64,000 nt of DNA from Pseudoflavonifractor sp050943825 (GCF_050943825.1 NZ_JBMNPX010000005.1:136656-200655); one strand, 5' to 3'; shown: positions 50,202-57,927, numbered from the stretch's first letter. The notes: generated from the letters alone by a model not told the origin. Made by a program: numbers and translations.

Positions 50202-50288
50202 TCACCGGAGCACCACAGGAGCGCTCATCATCAGCACCGCGGCGATCAGAAGGAGAACTGCTGCTGCAAAAAGCATGTTTCTGTTCAT
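50202..50288 (-). CDS. 28-residue hydrophobic membrane peptide
   Basis: Reads MNRNMLFAAAVLLLIAAV and continues to a stop at 50202-50204: a short polar start and one membrane helix, ending PVVLR. GGAGTGTGAGGT precedes the ATG at 50286-50288. It follows the 126-residue protein by 48 bases on the same strand and precedes the terminator. It resembles single-helix regulatory or toxin-like peptides, but no family can be named. The good ribosome site, clean helix and operon position argue that it is real. Confidence 0.6.
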   Translation of the reverse strand: MNRNMLFAAAVLLLIAAVLMMSAPVVLR

Positions 50289-50336
50289 ACCTCACACTCC
50301 TTTCTGTCTTCTTTTCCGTCCGTTGTCCCTCCAGCC

Positions 50337-50717
50337 TCACAGAGGCGGCTGGAGGCCGTAAGCCTGCACGCAGCCCTGGCGGACCTTGCGGAACCGGGTC
50401 ACCGTGACCCTGCCGTCCCGCCACTGGTACCGCAGCCGGGCACCTCTGCCCGCAATGCACCGCTCCAGGGCGCTGCGGCAGTTTTGCACATAGAGCAGCT
50501 GGTCCACCACGGCGTACTCCCGGGCCACCTCGCCCTGGTACTCCAGGCAGGGCAGCGCGTCGCAGGAGGTCAGCCGTCCCACGGAGCGGGACAGCTGCTG
50601 GGATGCCTCCATCGCCCACTGGCGCAGCTGCTCCCGCAGCACACTGGTGGGCACCGTCTGGGGCTTCTGACCGGCGGCGGTCTGGCTGTTCTTCATGTTG
50701 TTCATTTCTCTTTTCAT
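50337..50717 (-). CDS. Unrecognised 126-residue basic protein
   Basis: Predicted soluble. The N-terminus is polar (NNMKNSQTAAGQKPQTVPTS), the middle helical (LREQLRQWAMEASQQLSRSV), with VVDQLLYVQNCRSALERCIA and a basic beta-rich end (RLRYQWRDGRVTVTRFRKV). Four Cys residues are present (about 53, 58, 82, 89), with another near the end (GCVQAYG). I recognise no domain. AGGAAAGGAAG lies seven to eight bases before the ATG at 50715-50717. The start of the longer open frame lacks a ribosome site. A consensus promoter and about 305 bases of structured leader precede it. Confidence 0.7.
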   Translation of the reverse strand: MKREMNNMKNSQTAAGQKPQTVPTSVLREQLRQWAMEASQQLSRSVGRLTSCDALPCLEYQGEVAREYAVVDQLLYVQNCRSALERCIAGRGARLRYQWRDGRVTVTRFRKVRQGCVQAYGLQPPL

Positions 50718-51022
50718 GAGGCAACTTCCTTTCCTGATAAATTCTGTGTTGTCGCTCGGGCCACACGCCATACCAGTTCCTGCCCTGCCTGTCGGCACGG
50801 CGTTTGCTTCTGTCTCTCCGCTCACCGGCTGGCCGGGTCCCGGCGGAGAGACCAGAGTATCTTCTCTGGCGGTGGGTATTCCATTATCAAGGTCGCGCCC
50901 CATGAAAAAAGGCATGGAGCTTCCGGAAACAACGGATTCTCCATGCCTAAGCATACAAAAAAGGGCATAGAAATTCCGATGTCTAACCGTCATTCCATGC
51001 CTTAAAAAGCAAATTTAATTGT
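50718..51022 (-). ncRNA. Structured leader with tandem terminator-like hairpins, or tandem small RNAs
   Basis: From the predicted start at about 51022, the RNA forms a first hairpin (50963-51001, GGCATGG...TATGCCC) followed by six Us (50957-50962), then a second related hairpin (50911-50947, perfect stem GGCATGGAG / CTCCATGCC) again followed by six Us (50905-50910). A third hairpin (GTCTCTCCGC / GCGGAGAGAC, 50812-50852) lies before the coding start. The two terminator-like units share GGCATGGA and inner CCG/CGG. Either an attenuation leader for the gene at 50337-50717 or two short RNAs of about 66 and 118 bases. Confidence 0.6.
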
Positions 51023-51028
51023 GAAGAT

Positions 51029-51057
51029 ATTATAGCGCAGATTCTTTCTGCCGTCAA
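51029..51057 (-). promoter_or_regulatory. Strong promoter of the structured leader
   Basis: Minus strand TTGACG (51052-51057), 17 bases, TATAAT (51029-51034). Confidence 0.82.
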
Positions 51058-51087
51058 GTCTTTTTCACTTTTTTGACCTTTTATAAA

Positions 51088-51123
51088 ATCAGCGCCCCGC
51101 CGGATACCCGGCGGGGCGCTGAT
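51088..51123 (-). terminator. Terminator of the nucleotidase-SLH-hydrolase gene
   Basis: Stem ATCAGCGCCCCGCCGG / CCGGCGGGGCGCTGAT with a short loop; on the minus strand TTTATAAAAGG follows. Confidence 0.85.
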
Positions 51124-51151
51124 ACTCTGTCTATGGGGTAATCGGGATGGC

Positions 51152-54100
51152 TCAGGCAGCCTGGTCAGCAGCCGCGGTACCGCTCAGAGTGTTCACAAAG
51201 AAGTCGGCGGTGGCGGAGATAACCTGGTTGATGGCGCTGTAATCACCGGAGAACATGTTGAGGGTGTGGTCGCAGTTCTCGATGATCAGGTTGGCGGAAG
51301 CCTCGTTCTGGGCGGCATCAGCCACGGTCTTGCCGCTGGCGGGGTCCACCACGGTGTCAGCCGCGCCGTTGATGGTGAGGATGGGGGCCTTGATGGTCTT
51401 AGTCTCCTCCAGAACGTCGGTCTCCTTCACGTCCTTGAACCACTGGAAGCCGGTGGGCAGGGAGGTGCGCCAATCGAACTCCATGGTGAAGGAGCCGTTC
51501 TTCTCGGCCTCAGCATAAGCGGCGTCGAAGTCCTCGAACATAACGGTCAGGTCCAGAGCGCCGGCCCAGGTGACCACGCTCTTGAAGGTGTCGGGGTAAG
51601 CAGCGGCGGCCAGGAAGGCGTTGGTACCGCCCTGGCTCCAGCCCATGACGCCCAGCTTGTCGCCGTCCACGACCTCCAGGCCGGCCAGGTAGTCGGCGGC
51701 GGCCTTGGCGTCGATGTTGGCGGAGGTGTAGCTGTAATTCACATACAGCTCCTCAGTGCCCTCGTCGATGCCCTGGAAGTTGAAGCGGATGGTGGCCAGG
51801 CCCTGGGCGGCCATCTCAGCGGCGGCCATGTCATAGGCGCCGTTGACCTCGTGCAGGTTGGAGCCGGTGCCGTGGAGCATCACCACGCCGGGGACCTTGG
51901 CGTCCTTGGTGGCGGAGGTGGGCACGGTGACGATGGCGGTCATGGTGTGAGCGGGCACGCCGTTCTTGGCGGCGACCTCAATGGAGACGGTCTCCTCGGT
52001 GTAGGTGGGGGTGAGCTTGGAGATGTTCAGCAGGATCTGAGCCAGCTCGGAACGGACGGCAGTGCCGGCGGGGTTGAGCTGGTTGTTGGAGCCCTTCAGG
52101 ATGCCCAGGGACACGGCAGTCTCCATGGACTCGGAAGCCCAGCCGGGGATCTTGTCGGCGTCGGCGTAGGTGCTCAGGTCCACGTCCTCGGTGGGCACGA
52201 TGCACTGGGAAGCGGTGTAGTCAGCAAAGACCTTGGCCAGCTCCTGGCGGGTGATGGCGGCGTCGCCGTTGAAGAGGCCGGTGCCGGTGCCGGTGGTCAG
52301 GCCTTCGTCCTCGGCCCAGGCGGCGGCGTCGGCGTACCACTTGCCCTCCACGTCGGTGAAGGAGGCGGCCTCGGTCACTTCGGGCTTGCCGGCCATGTTG
52401 TACAGGGTCTGGAACACGGTGCCGCGGGTGACGGTGCCGTTGGGCTCAAAGCCCTTGCCGGTGCCGTTCATGATGCCGTTGTCCAGCACATAGAGAGCGG
52501 CCTCATAGTACCAGGCGCCGGAGGTGATGTCGGCGGGCAGGTTCACAATGCTGATGCGGCCGGCAACCTCGCCGTACTGCTCAGCGGTAATCTTGCCGTC
52601 CAGCTCCTCGGTGGTGTAGTTGATGAGGGCATCCTCCAGGGCCACGCCCACGTCCTTCCAGCCGCCAGCAGCAGCAAAGACACCGTAGGTGTCGCCGCCC
52701 TTGGCGGTGAAGTCGTTGGTGGCGATGGTGTAGGTGGCCTCAGCGTCGAAGGGCTGGCCGTTCACAGAGGTGATGGTCACGCGGCTGCCGGGGTTGGCAG
52801 GAGCGTAGTAAGTGGAGTTGGGGTACTGCTCGCCGTTCTCATAGGGGACAGCGACGTTGATGGTGAACTCGATGCCGGAAACCTGGGGGAAGGCGCCGAT
52901 GGCATCGGGGGTGGTGCAGGTGGCGGCCTCCAGGGCCTCCAGCAGCTGGGCACCGGTCACGTCAATGGTGGCCACGGTGTTGCCGAAGGGGAACACAGCC
53001 AGCAGGTCCAGCTTGGAGATGTCGCCCTTGCCGATGGTCTCGCGGATACCGCCGCCGTTGGTGAGAGCGGCGTCCACGTTCTCCTCGCCCAGGGTCTTGC
53101 GGGCCTGCCAGAGGATGGCGTCGGCAGCAAAGTCGCCCAGGTTGGTCTCACCGGTGCGGACACCCACGCCGTCGGGGAAGGTGATCTCAACCTTGGTGTT
53201 GGTGGCAGTGGCGGCGCCGCCGGAGCGGGAGCCGTTCAGGTCAATCTCGGTCCCGGCGATCTTCTGGCCGTACTCCTTCTCAACAGCGGCATTGCGGTCG
53301 CTGACCAGCTTGGCCACAGTGGCGTCGGTCTTGGTGTAGGAGGCGGCGGAAACCAGGCTGTCCTCCAGAGTGCTGGCTTCCTTGCCGTACACCACAACGC
53401 CCACGTTGGCCAGGGCAGTGCCGGTGGAGACGATCTTGGTGCCGTTGACAACGTTGCTGTCGGTGCCGGTGGCGGCGGTGATGTCGCCGGTGGTGGAGTG
53501 GCTGTGGCCGTCGATGAACAGGTCGATGCCGGTCACATTCTCACACACGTCGATGGAGCGGTTGCCGGTGCTCTCGTCGGCGATGCCCAGGTGGCCCAGG
53601 CAGACAATCAGGTCGGCGCCGGCGGCCTCCAGCTCATCCACCTGAGCCTGGGCACAGGCGTACAGCTCTTCCTTCTCGGGGAAGGCGATGTTGGGCATCT
53701 TGGAGGCGTCAGCCTTGGTGCGGGTCTCGGGGGTGGCCAGACCAAACACGCCCACCTTCACGCCGTCCAGATCATAGATCTTGTTTGCGGCGAACACAGT
53801 GCTGTTGGTGGTTTCGTCGGTCATGTCGGCGCAGAGGATGTCAAACTCGGCGTCCTCGGCCAGGGTCTTCAGGTTGTCGATGCCGAAGTCCAGCTCGTGG
53901 TTGCCCACTGTCATGGCATCGTACCCGGCGGCGTTCATGAACTCAATGGCGCTCTTGCCCTCGTCAGCGCTGACCAGGGGCTTGCCCATGATGGAGTCGC
54001 CGGCGGAGAGCAGGAGGACCTTGGCGCCTGCGGCCTCGAAGTCCTTCTTCAGCTGGGCCACACCGGCCATGCCGATGGACTCGCCTTCCACGGCCAGGTC

Positions 54101-54262
54101 GGCACCATGGGTGTCGTTGGTGTGGAGAATGACAACTTTTCCGTCTACGTCAGGAATCTCATAGGGCGTGACAGTGTCCTCTTCGGCCATGGCAGGTACG
54201 AACAGAGAGCATACCATTGCCAGCGCCAGAAGAAGGGACAGGAACTTACTTGTGCGCTTCAT
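51152..54262 (-). CDS. Fusion of 5'-nucleotidase, three SLH domains and an alpha/beta hydrolase, secreted
   Basis: About 1036 residues. Signal peptide about 1-26 (FLSLLLALAMVCSLFVPAMA). UshA-type metallophosphatase (about 40-300: ILHTNDTHGADL, GNHELDFG, DGHSHS) and its 5_nucleotid_C domain (about 330-570: TNLGDFAADA, NGGGIR). Then three SLH repeats (about 580-745) in the middle of the chain. Residues about 770-1020 form a dienelactone-hydrolase-like alpha/beta hydrolase with the nucleophile elbow GVMGWSQGG (about 874), Asp in AADTVVDP and His in CDHTLN. It would dephosphorylate nucleotides and hydrolyse esters at the cell surface. Start chosen at ATG 54260-54262, ten bases after AGGTGG. Confidence 0.92.
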   Translation of the reverse strand: MKRTSKFLSLLLALAMVCSLFVPAMAEEDTVTPYEIPDVDGKVVILHTNDTHGADLAVEGESIGMAGVAQLKKDFEAAGAKVLLLSAGDSIMGKPLVSADEGKSAIEFMNAAGYDAMTVGNHELDFGIDNLKTLAEDAEFDILCADMTDETTNSTVFAANKIYDLDGVKVGVFGLATPETRTKADASKMPNIAFPEKEELYACAQAQVDELEAAGADLIVCLGHLGIADESTGNRSIDVCENVTGIDLFIDGHSHSTTGDITAATGTDSNVVNGTKIVSTGTALANVGVVVYGKEASTLEDSLVSAASYTKTDATVAKLVSDRNAAVEKEYGQKIAGTEIDLNGSRSGGAATATNTKVEITFPDGVGVRTGETNLGDFAADAILWQARKTLGEENVDAALTNGGGIRETIGKGDISKLDLLAVFPFGNTVATIDVTGAQLLEALEAATCTTPDAIGAFPQVSGIEFTINVAVPYENGEQYPNSTYYAPANPGSRVTITSVNGQPFDAEATYTIATNDFTAKGGDTYGVFAAAGGWKDVGVALEDALINYTTEELDGKITAEQYGEVAGRISIVNLPADITSGAWYYEAALYVLDNGIMNGTGKGFEPNGTVTRGTVFQTLYNMAGKPEVTEAASFTDVEGKWYADAAAWAEDEGLTTGTGTGLFNGDAAITRQELAKVFADYTASQCIVPTEDVDLSTYADADKIPGWASESMETAVSLGILKGSNNQLNPAGTAVRSELAQILLNISKLTPTYTEETVSIEVAAKNGVPAHTMTAIVTVPTSATKDAKVPGVVMLHGTGSNLHEVNGAYDMAAAEMAAQGLATIRFNFQGIDEGTEELYVNYSYTSANIDAKAAADYLAGLEVVDGDKLGVMGWSQGGTNAFLAAAAYPDTFKSVVTWAGALDLTVMFEDFDAAYAEAEKNGSFTMEFDWRTSLPTGFQWFKDVKETDVLEETKTIKAPILTINGAADTVVDPASGKTVADAAQNEASANLIIENCDHTLNMFSGDYSAINQVISATADFFVNTLSGTAAADQAA

Positions 54263-54440
54263 GTAAGACATTCCACCTTTCATTCCTTTTCAGGAAAGGG
54301 CGCGGAGTTTCCCCCGCTCCGGTTCTGCTCCGGCCGTACCTCCGGTGAGCCCCCCTGCTCTGCCGGAAGCCGCGGTTCCCGATGGCAAATACGGAGACAG
54401 GCTTTTTCCGCTGCCTTTCCTTAAGACATTTTAATAGTAA
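54263..54440 (-). promoter_or_regulatory. GC-rich leader of the nucleotidase fusion gene
   Basis: About 170 bases, GC-rich, with several CCGG-type arms (CCGGAGGTACGGCCGGAGC, then ACCGGAGCGGGGGAAACTCCG) that can form hairpins. TAAAAT near 54431 may be a -10 box, with TTGTCA 15 bases upstream, a short spacing. I could not match it to a known riboswitch. 54441-54523 is AT-rich and holds no gene. Confidence 0.35.
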
Positions 54441-54523
54441 CAAAGTGGTGACAAAAATACAAGCCGCTTTACAAGATTTTTATTTTTTACGTTACCCTGA
54501 CAGAGCCGCATTTCTCGCCTAAA

Positions 54524-54566
54524 AATGCAAAAACTGCCCCGGATACTCAATCCCAGGGCAGTTTTG
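54524..54566 (-). terminator. prfB terminator
   Basis: Minus-strand stem AAAACTGCCC / GGGCAGTTTT (54530-54565) followed by TGCATTTTT. Confidence 0.8.
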
Positions 54567-54583
54567 GAACATTTTAACTTCTC

Positions 54584-55705
54584 TTACTTGGTAACCCAGG
54601 TTCCGGTGGCCTCGCACTTGAGGTAGGCGTTGATGAAGCCGTCGATATCGCCGTCCATGACGCCGTTGACGTTGCTGGTCTCAAAGCCGGAGCGGTTGTC
54701 CTTCACCAGCTGGTAGGGCATGAACACATAGGAGCGGATCTGGCTGCCCCACTCGATCTTCAGCTGCACGCCCTTGATGTCGGAGAGCTTCTCAGCGTGC
54801 TGCTGCATCTTCAGCTCCACCAGTTTGGCGCGCAGCATGCGCAGACAGGTATCCTTGTTCTGGAACTGGCTGCGCTCGGTCTGGCAGGAGACCACGATGC
54901 CGGTGGCGTGGTGGATCAGGCGGACGGCGGAAGAGGTCTTGTTGATGTGCTGGCCGCCGGCGCCGGAGGAACGGAACACCTGCATCTCGTACTCCTCGGG
55001 GCGGATCTCCACGTCGGCGTCCTCGGGCAGGTCGGGCATAACCTCAACGGCGGCAAAGGAGGTCTGCCGCCGGGCGTTAGCGTCAAAGGGAGAGACGCGG
55101 ACCAGACGGTGGACGCCGTGCTCACTGCGGAGGTGGCCGTAGGCGTTCTCACCCTGGATCATCACAGTGGCGGACTTGATGCCGGCCTCGTCGCCGTCCT
55201 GGAAGTCCACCACCTGGTACTCGAAGTCGTGGCGCTCGGCCCAGCGGGTGTACATACGCAGCAGCATCTGTGCCCAGTCCTGGGCCTCAGTGCCGCCGGC
55301 GCCGGCGTGGATGGCCAGCACCACATTGTTGTCGTCGTACTCGCCGGTGAACAGGGTGGACAGCCGGGCCTCCTCCATGTCGGCGGTGAGCTTGTTGAAG
55401 CCCTCCTCCAGCTCGGGGACCAGGGACTCGTCCTCCTCCTCGTTGCCCATCTCGCAGAGGGTCAGCAGGTCCTCCCACTCACCCACACGCTTCTTCTGGC
55501 CGTCCACCTTGTGGTGGAGCTGCTTGATGCGCTGCTGAATCTTCTGGGCCTTCTCCAGGTTGTTCCAGAAGCCGTCCGAGGCACTCTCAGACTCCAGCAT
55601 TTCCAGCTCCCGCTCCGCGGCTTCCAGACCCAGGGCCTGGCCCAGTTCGTCCAGCTCGGGCTTCAGGTTATTGAGCTTAACCTTGTACTCATCAAATTGA
55701 AGCAT
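54584..55705 (-). CDS. prfB: Peptide chain release factor 2
   Basis: 373 residues. Terminates translation at UGA and UAA. The recognition tripeptide SPF (VSPFDANARRQTS) and the catalytic GGQ loop (SSGAGGQHINKTSSAVR) are present. The whole gene is in one frame: the programmed +1 frameshift with an in-frame UGA near codon 25, known from most bacterial prfB genes, is absent; the region reads DELGQALGLEAAERELEM. TAGGAGG precedes the ATG. Confidence 0.97.
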   Translation of the reverse strand: MLQFDEYKVKLNNLKPELDELGQALGLEAAERELEMLESESASDGFWNNLEKAQKIQQRIKQLHHKVDGQKKRVGEWEDLLTLCEMGNEEEDESLVPELEEGFNKLTADMEEARLSTLFTGEYDDNNVVLAIHAGAGGTEAQDWAQMLLRMYTRWAERHDFEYQVVDFQDGDEAGIKSATVMIQGENAYGHLRSEHGVHRLVRVSPFDANARRQTSFAAVEVMPDLPEDADVEIRPEEYEMQVFRSSGAGGQHINKTSSAVRLIHHATGIVVSCQTERSQFQNKDTCLRMLRAKLVELKMQQHAEKLSDIKGVQLKIEWGSQIRSYVFMPYQLVKDNRSGFETSNVNGVMDGDIDGFINAYLKCEATGTWVTK

Positions 55706-55738
55706 GAGTGCCTCCTATCATCGTTGTGCATAAAATGA

Positions 55739-55770
55739 GCTCCCTGACCTTTAAGGTCAGGGAGCCTTTT
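55739..55770 (-). terminator. Hairpin between tRNAs and prfB
   Basis: Stem GCTCCCTGACC / GGTCAGGGAGC with a short loop. It probably ends the tRNA transcript (minus strand reads TCATTTTA after it). The T run is better on the plus strand. Confidence 0.6.
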
Positions 55771-55771
55771 C

Positions 55772-55848
<77 letters not shown>

Positions 55849-55852
55849 ATAT

Positions 55853-55939
55853 TGGTGCCGGAGACCGGGGTCGAACCGGCACGGGATTCCTCCCACGGGA
55901 TTTTAAGTCCCGGGCGTCTGCCAATTCCGCCACTCCGGC
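55853..55939 (-). tRNA. tRNA-Leu (TAA)
   Basis: 87 bases with encoded CCA and a long variable arm (CCCGTGGGAGGAATCCCGTG), typical of class II tRNA. It starts GCCGGAGTGGCGGAATTGGC, with anticodon TAA in GGACTTAAAATCCC. Four bases separate it from tRNA-fMet, so they are cotranscribed. Confidence 0.97.
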
Positions 55940-55978
55940 ATTTACGATCCAGTTCTCCGTCCTTTTAGGTGCTTATTA

Positions 55979-56007
55979 AGAATACCACAGCGCAGACACT
56001 TTGTCAA
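55979..56007 (-). promoter_or_regulatory. tRNA promoter
   Basis: Minus strand TTGACA (56002-56007), 17 bases, TATTCT (55979-55984), about 40 bases before tRNA-Leu. Confidence 0.8.
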
Positions 56008-56165
56008 CGTAAAATTTAAATTTTCTTTCCTCCCCCTTCGACTGCATTGTCTCTCCCCCTTGGGGTACCCTTAGACGGTGAGCCTTCTGCGCGGCAGTGC
56101 ATCTTCTTTGCCCTGCCGCATACCATGATATGAGGGGCAAAATTTTCTCTGAGAGGAGGGCGCCT

Positions 56166-56282
56166 GTGTCCGAGAGCAAATCTGTCTCCCTTCCTGTCCA
56201 GCCGCCGGCAGCGGACCCGCGGGAGGATGTGGATGACTATATCTTTTATATGGAGTCCGAGCGGCGGGTCAGTGACCGCTGA
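56166..56282 (+). CDS. Small acidic protein, 38 residues
   Basis: GTG start at 56166 with GAGAGGAGGG six bases upstream. It reads SESKSVSLPVQPPAADPRED, then VDDYIFYMESERRVSD, ending with Arg. No family recognised. The excellent ribosome site, own terminator (56289-56325) and acidic composition with Tyr and Phe suggest a real gene. No clear promoter was found. Confidence 0.6.
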   Translation: MSESKSVSLPVQPPAADPREDVDDYIFYMESERRVSDR

Positions 56283-56288
56283 ATCACC

Positions 56289-56325
56289 GGGCGGAGGCTG
56301 CTTCTCTCTTTGACAGCCTCCGCCC
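56289..56325 (+). terminator. Terminator of the small gene
   Basis: Stem GGGCGGAGGCTG / CAGCCTCCGCCC with a 13-base loop, followed by TTGTC, a weak T run. Confidence 0.65.
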
Positions 56326-56335
56326 TTGTCATATC

Positions 56336-57763
56336 TCACACCCGACGGATGGTGAAGGTAATCCGTCCGCTGCAGACGGCATCCTCCTCCCCCAGCAGGA
56401 AATAGTCCCCCACAATTACGTCGCCCTCCAGCTGGGTGTCCCAGTCCAGCCTGATTCCCTGGTCCGTCCGGCTCAGGCTGGAGAAGGCCTCCATATCGGC
56501 CACAGTGTCCATCAGTTCCATCCTGCTCCAGTAGTCAAACCAGTCCCCCTCTCCGGCGGCAAAGGCCAGCGTCAGCAGCTGCATGTCCAGCCCAGGCCAC
56601 TCGGCAAAGCTCTCTCCGTCCCAGTTCCAGGAGGCGGTGATCGCGGTCAGATTGCCCGCACTGTCGGTCTCCCAGGTCAGAGTCTGCCGCTCCAGCCCCG
56701 GGAGGTGGATAATATACGCTCCATTCCGGGTCTCCTGGGCCGTCCAGCTGCCGTCATCCTCCAGCGTATAGGCAGGCCCGTCGTAATACTTCGCAAGGAA
56801 ATTGTAATTCTCGGCCAGCTCCGCCGGGGTCAGGCCGTCCCGGTTGGGCGGGAAGCCTCCCGCAAGGGAAATCGCCACAGACAGCGCAAGCACTGCCGCT
56901 GCAGCTGCCAGGAAGACGACGTTTCTCCGCCCGCTTTTTGGTTTTGCCTCCACCACCAGATCCTGGTCTCTGTCCCAGGGCAGTTCCTTGTCCTTGCAGT
57001 ATATGTCGTAGCACTTTATCAGCCGGAACAGGTCGTAAATGGGGATATTCCAGCCCAGCCCCCGCCAGCTTATGGCCATTGTGCGGGCGCCGCTCTCCCC
57101 ATAGGTGGGCTTTCCGCCCTCTGCCCGCTCCACCCGCAGACCAAAGATGGCCTTGCCCGGCGTGGTACCCCAGAATCTCAGCAGAATGGGCTCCACCATA
57201 ATCATGATCACCAGGCAGATAACCGAGTCCAGCCACCACAGCGCTGCGCTCCGATCCGCCATATTGATATGGAATCCCAGTGCAAGCAGCGCTGTCCACG
57301 CCAACTGATACAGCGCCAGGTCAAACAGGCGGGCGAACAGACGCCGCCAGGGGCAGAGCACCGGGGGCGGCGCGTCCCGGAACAGAGGTGCTGGGGTGTC
57401 CTCTCGGTTCAGGTACTTCTCCGGGTCCAGGCTCTCATAGCCCACACCTTCCTCCCGAATGGCCCGGCAGGTCTCCCTGGCCGCTCCCGCGTCCGCCATC
57501 TCTTTCTCCAGCGCCGCTATACGATGCTCCAGGGTAACAGGCAGGGCCTGCTCCCCCTGCTGCAGAGCCCGGATCTCCTCCAGAGACACCCCCAGCTCCC
57601 GCAGCAGCTTGATCCGCAGCAGGGCCGTGATTTCTTCCTCTCCGTAGTCCCGGTAACCGTTGTCCAGCCGGCTGGGGCTGATGAGCCCCTCTTTTTCGTA
57701 AAACCGTATGGTCGCCCGATCCAGACCGGTGCGCTGTTCCGCTTCCCGTATGGTCATCTTCAT
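56336..57763 (-). CDS. Membrane-anchored MerR-family regulator with RDD domain and ectodomain
   Basis: 475 residues. Residues 1-70 are a MerR winged HTH (MTIREAEQRTGLDRATIRFY, NGYRDYGEEEI, LLRELGVSLEEI) and about 75-105 its dimerisation helix. Residues about 135-240 form an RDD membrane domain (RRLFARLFDLALYQLAWTAL, then FWGTTPGKAIFGLRVERAEG). About 277-297 is a further helix (VVFLAAAAAVLALSVAISLA), and about 300-475 an extracytoplasmic domain I do not recognise. It joins DNA binding and surface sensing in one chain. AAGGAAAGG precedes the ATG. Its promoter has the 19-base spacer of MerR-controlled genes. Confidence 0.9.
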   Translation of the reverse strand: MKMTIREAEQRTGLDRATIRFYEKEGLISPSRLDNGYRDYGEEEITALLRIKLLRELGVSLEEIRALQQGEQALPVTLEHRIAALEKEMADAGAARETCRAIREEGVGYESLDPEKYLNREDTPAPLFRDAPPPVLCPWRRLFARLFDLALYQLAWTALLALGFHINMADRSAALWWLDSVICLVIMIMVEPILLRFWGTTPGKAIFGLRVERAEGGKPTYGESGARTMAISWRGLGWNIPIYDLFRLIKCYDIYCKDKELPWDRDQDLVVEAKPKSGRRNVVFLAAAAAVLALSVAISLAGGFPPNRDGLTPAELAENYNFLAKYYDGPAYTLEDDGSWTAQETRNGAYIIHLPGLERQTLTWETDSAGNLTAITASWNWDGESFAEWPGLDMQLLTLAFAAGEGDWFDYWSRMELMDTVADMEAFSSLSRTDQGIRLDWDTQLEGDVIVGDYFLLGEEDAVCSGRITFTIRRV

Positions 57764-57787
57764 CCCGCCTTTCCTTTTTTCGCCCTC

Positions 57788-57818
57788 AGGATAAGGTATA
57801 AACCTGGTTTACAGTCAA
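57788..57818 (-). promoter_or_regulatory. MerR-type promoter with 19-base spacer and dyad
   Basis: Minus strand TTGACT (57813-57818), 19 bases, TATCCT (57788-57793). The spacer holds GTAAACC-A-GGTTTATAC, an inverted repeat. A 19-base spacer with a dyad between the boxes is the hallmark of MerR-activated promoters, so the gene at 56336-57763 is probably self-regulated. Confidence 0.78.
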
Positions 57819-57887
57819 GCCTTTTGCGAGTTTTTCTCTTTATTTTATTATATGAGGCGTTGGATTGCACCGTCAATGGCCGCCGCG

Positions 57888-57927
57888 TAAAAAAACACCC
57901 CCGGACGCATAGCGTCCGGGGGTGTTG
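57888..57927 (-). terminator. nifJ terminator
   Basis: Minus-strand stem AACACCCCCGGACGC / GCGTCCGGGGGTGTT followed by a long T run. Confidence 0.92.

Noticed and set aside
50038..50766. A 242-codon minus-strand frame overlapping the 126-residue protein gene
   Set aside because: It is out of frame with the better-supported 126-residue gene, runs through the terminator and has random Arg/Gly/Pro-rich composition.
51266..54424. A 1052-codon open frame opposite the nucleotidase fusion
   Set aside because: Mirror image of a strongly coding gene; repetitive Gly/Val/His composition, no start signal.
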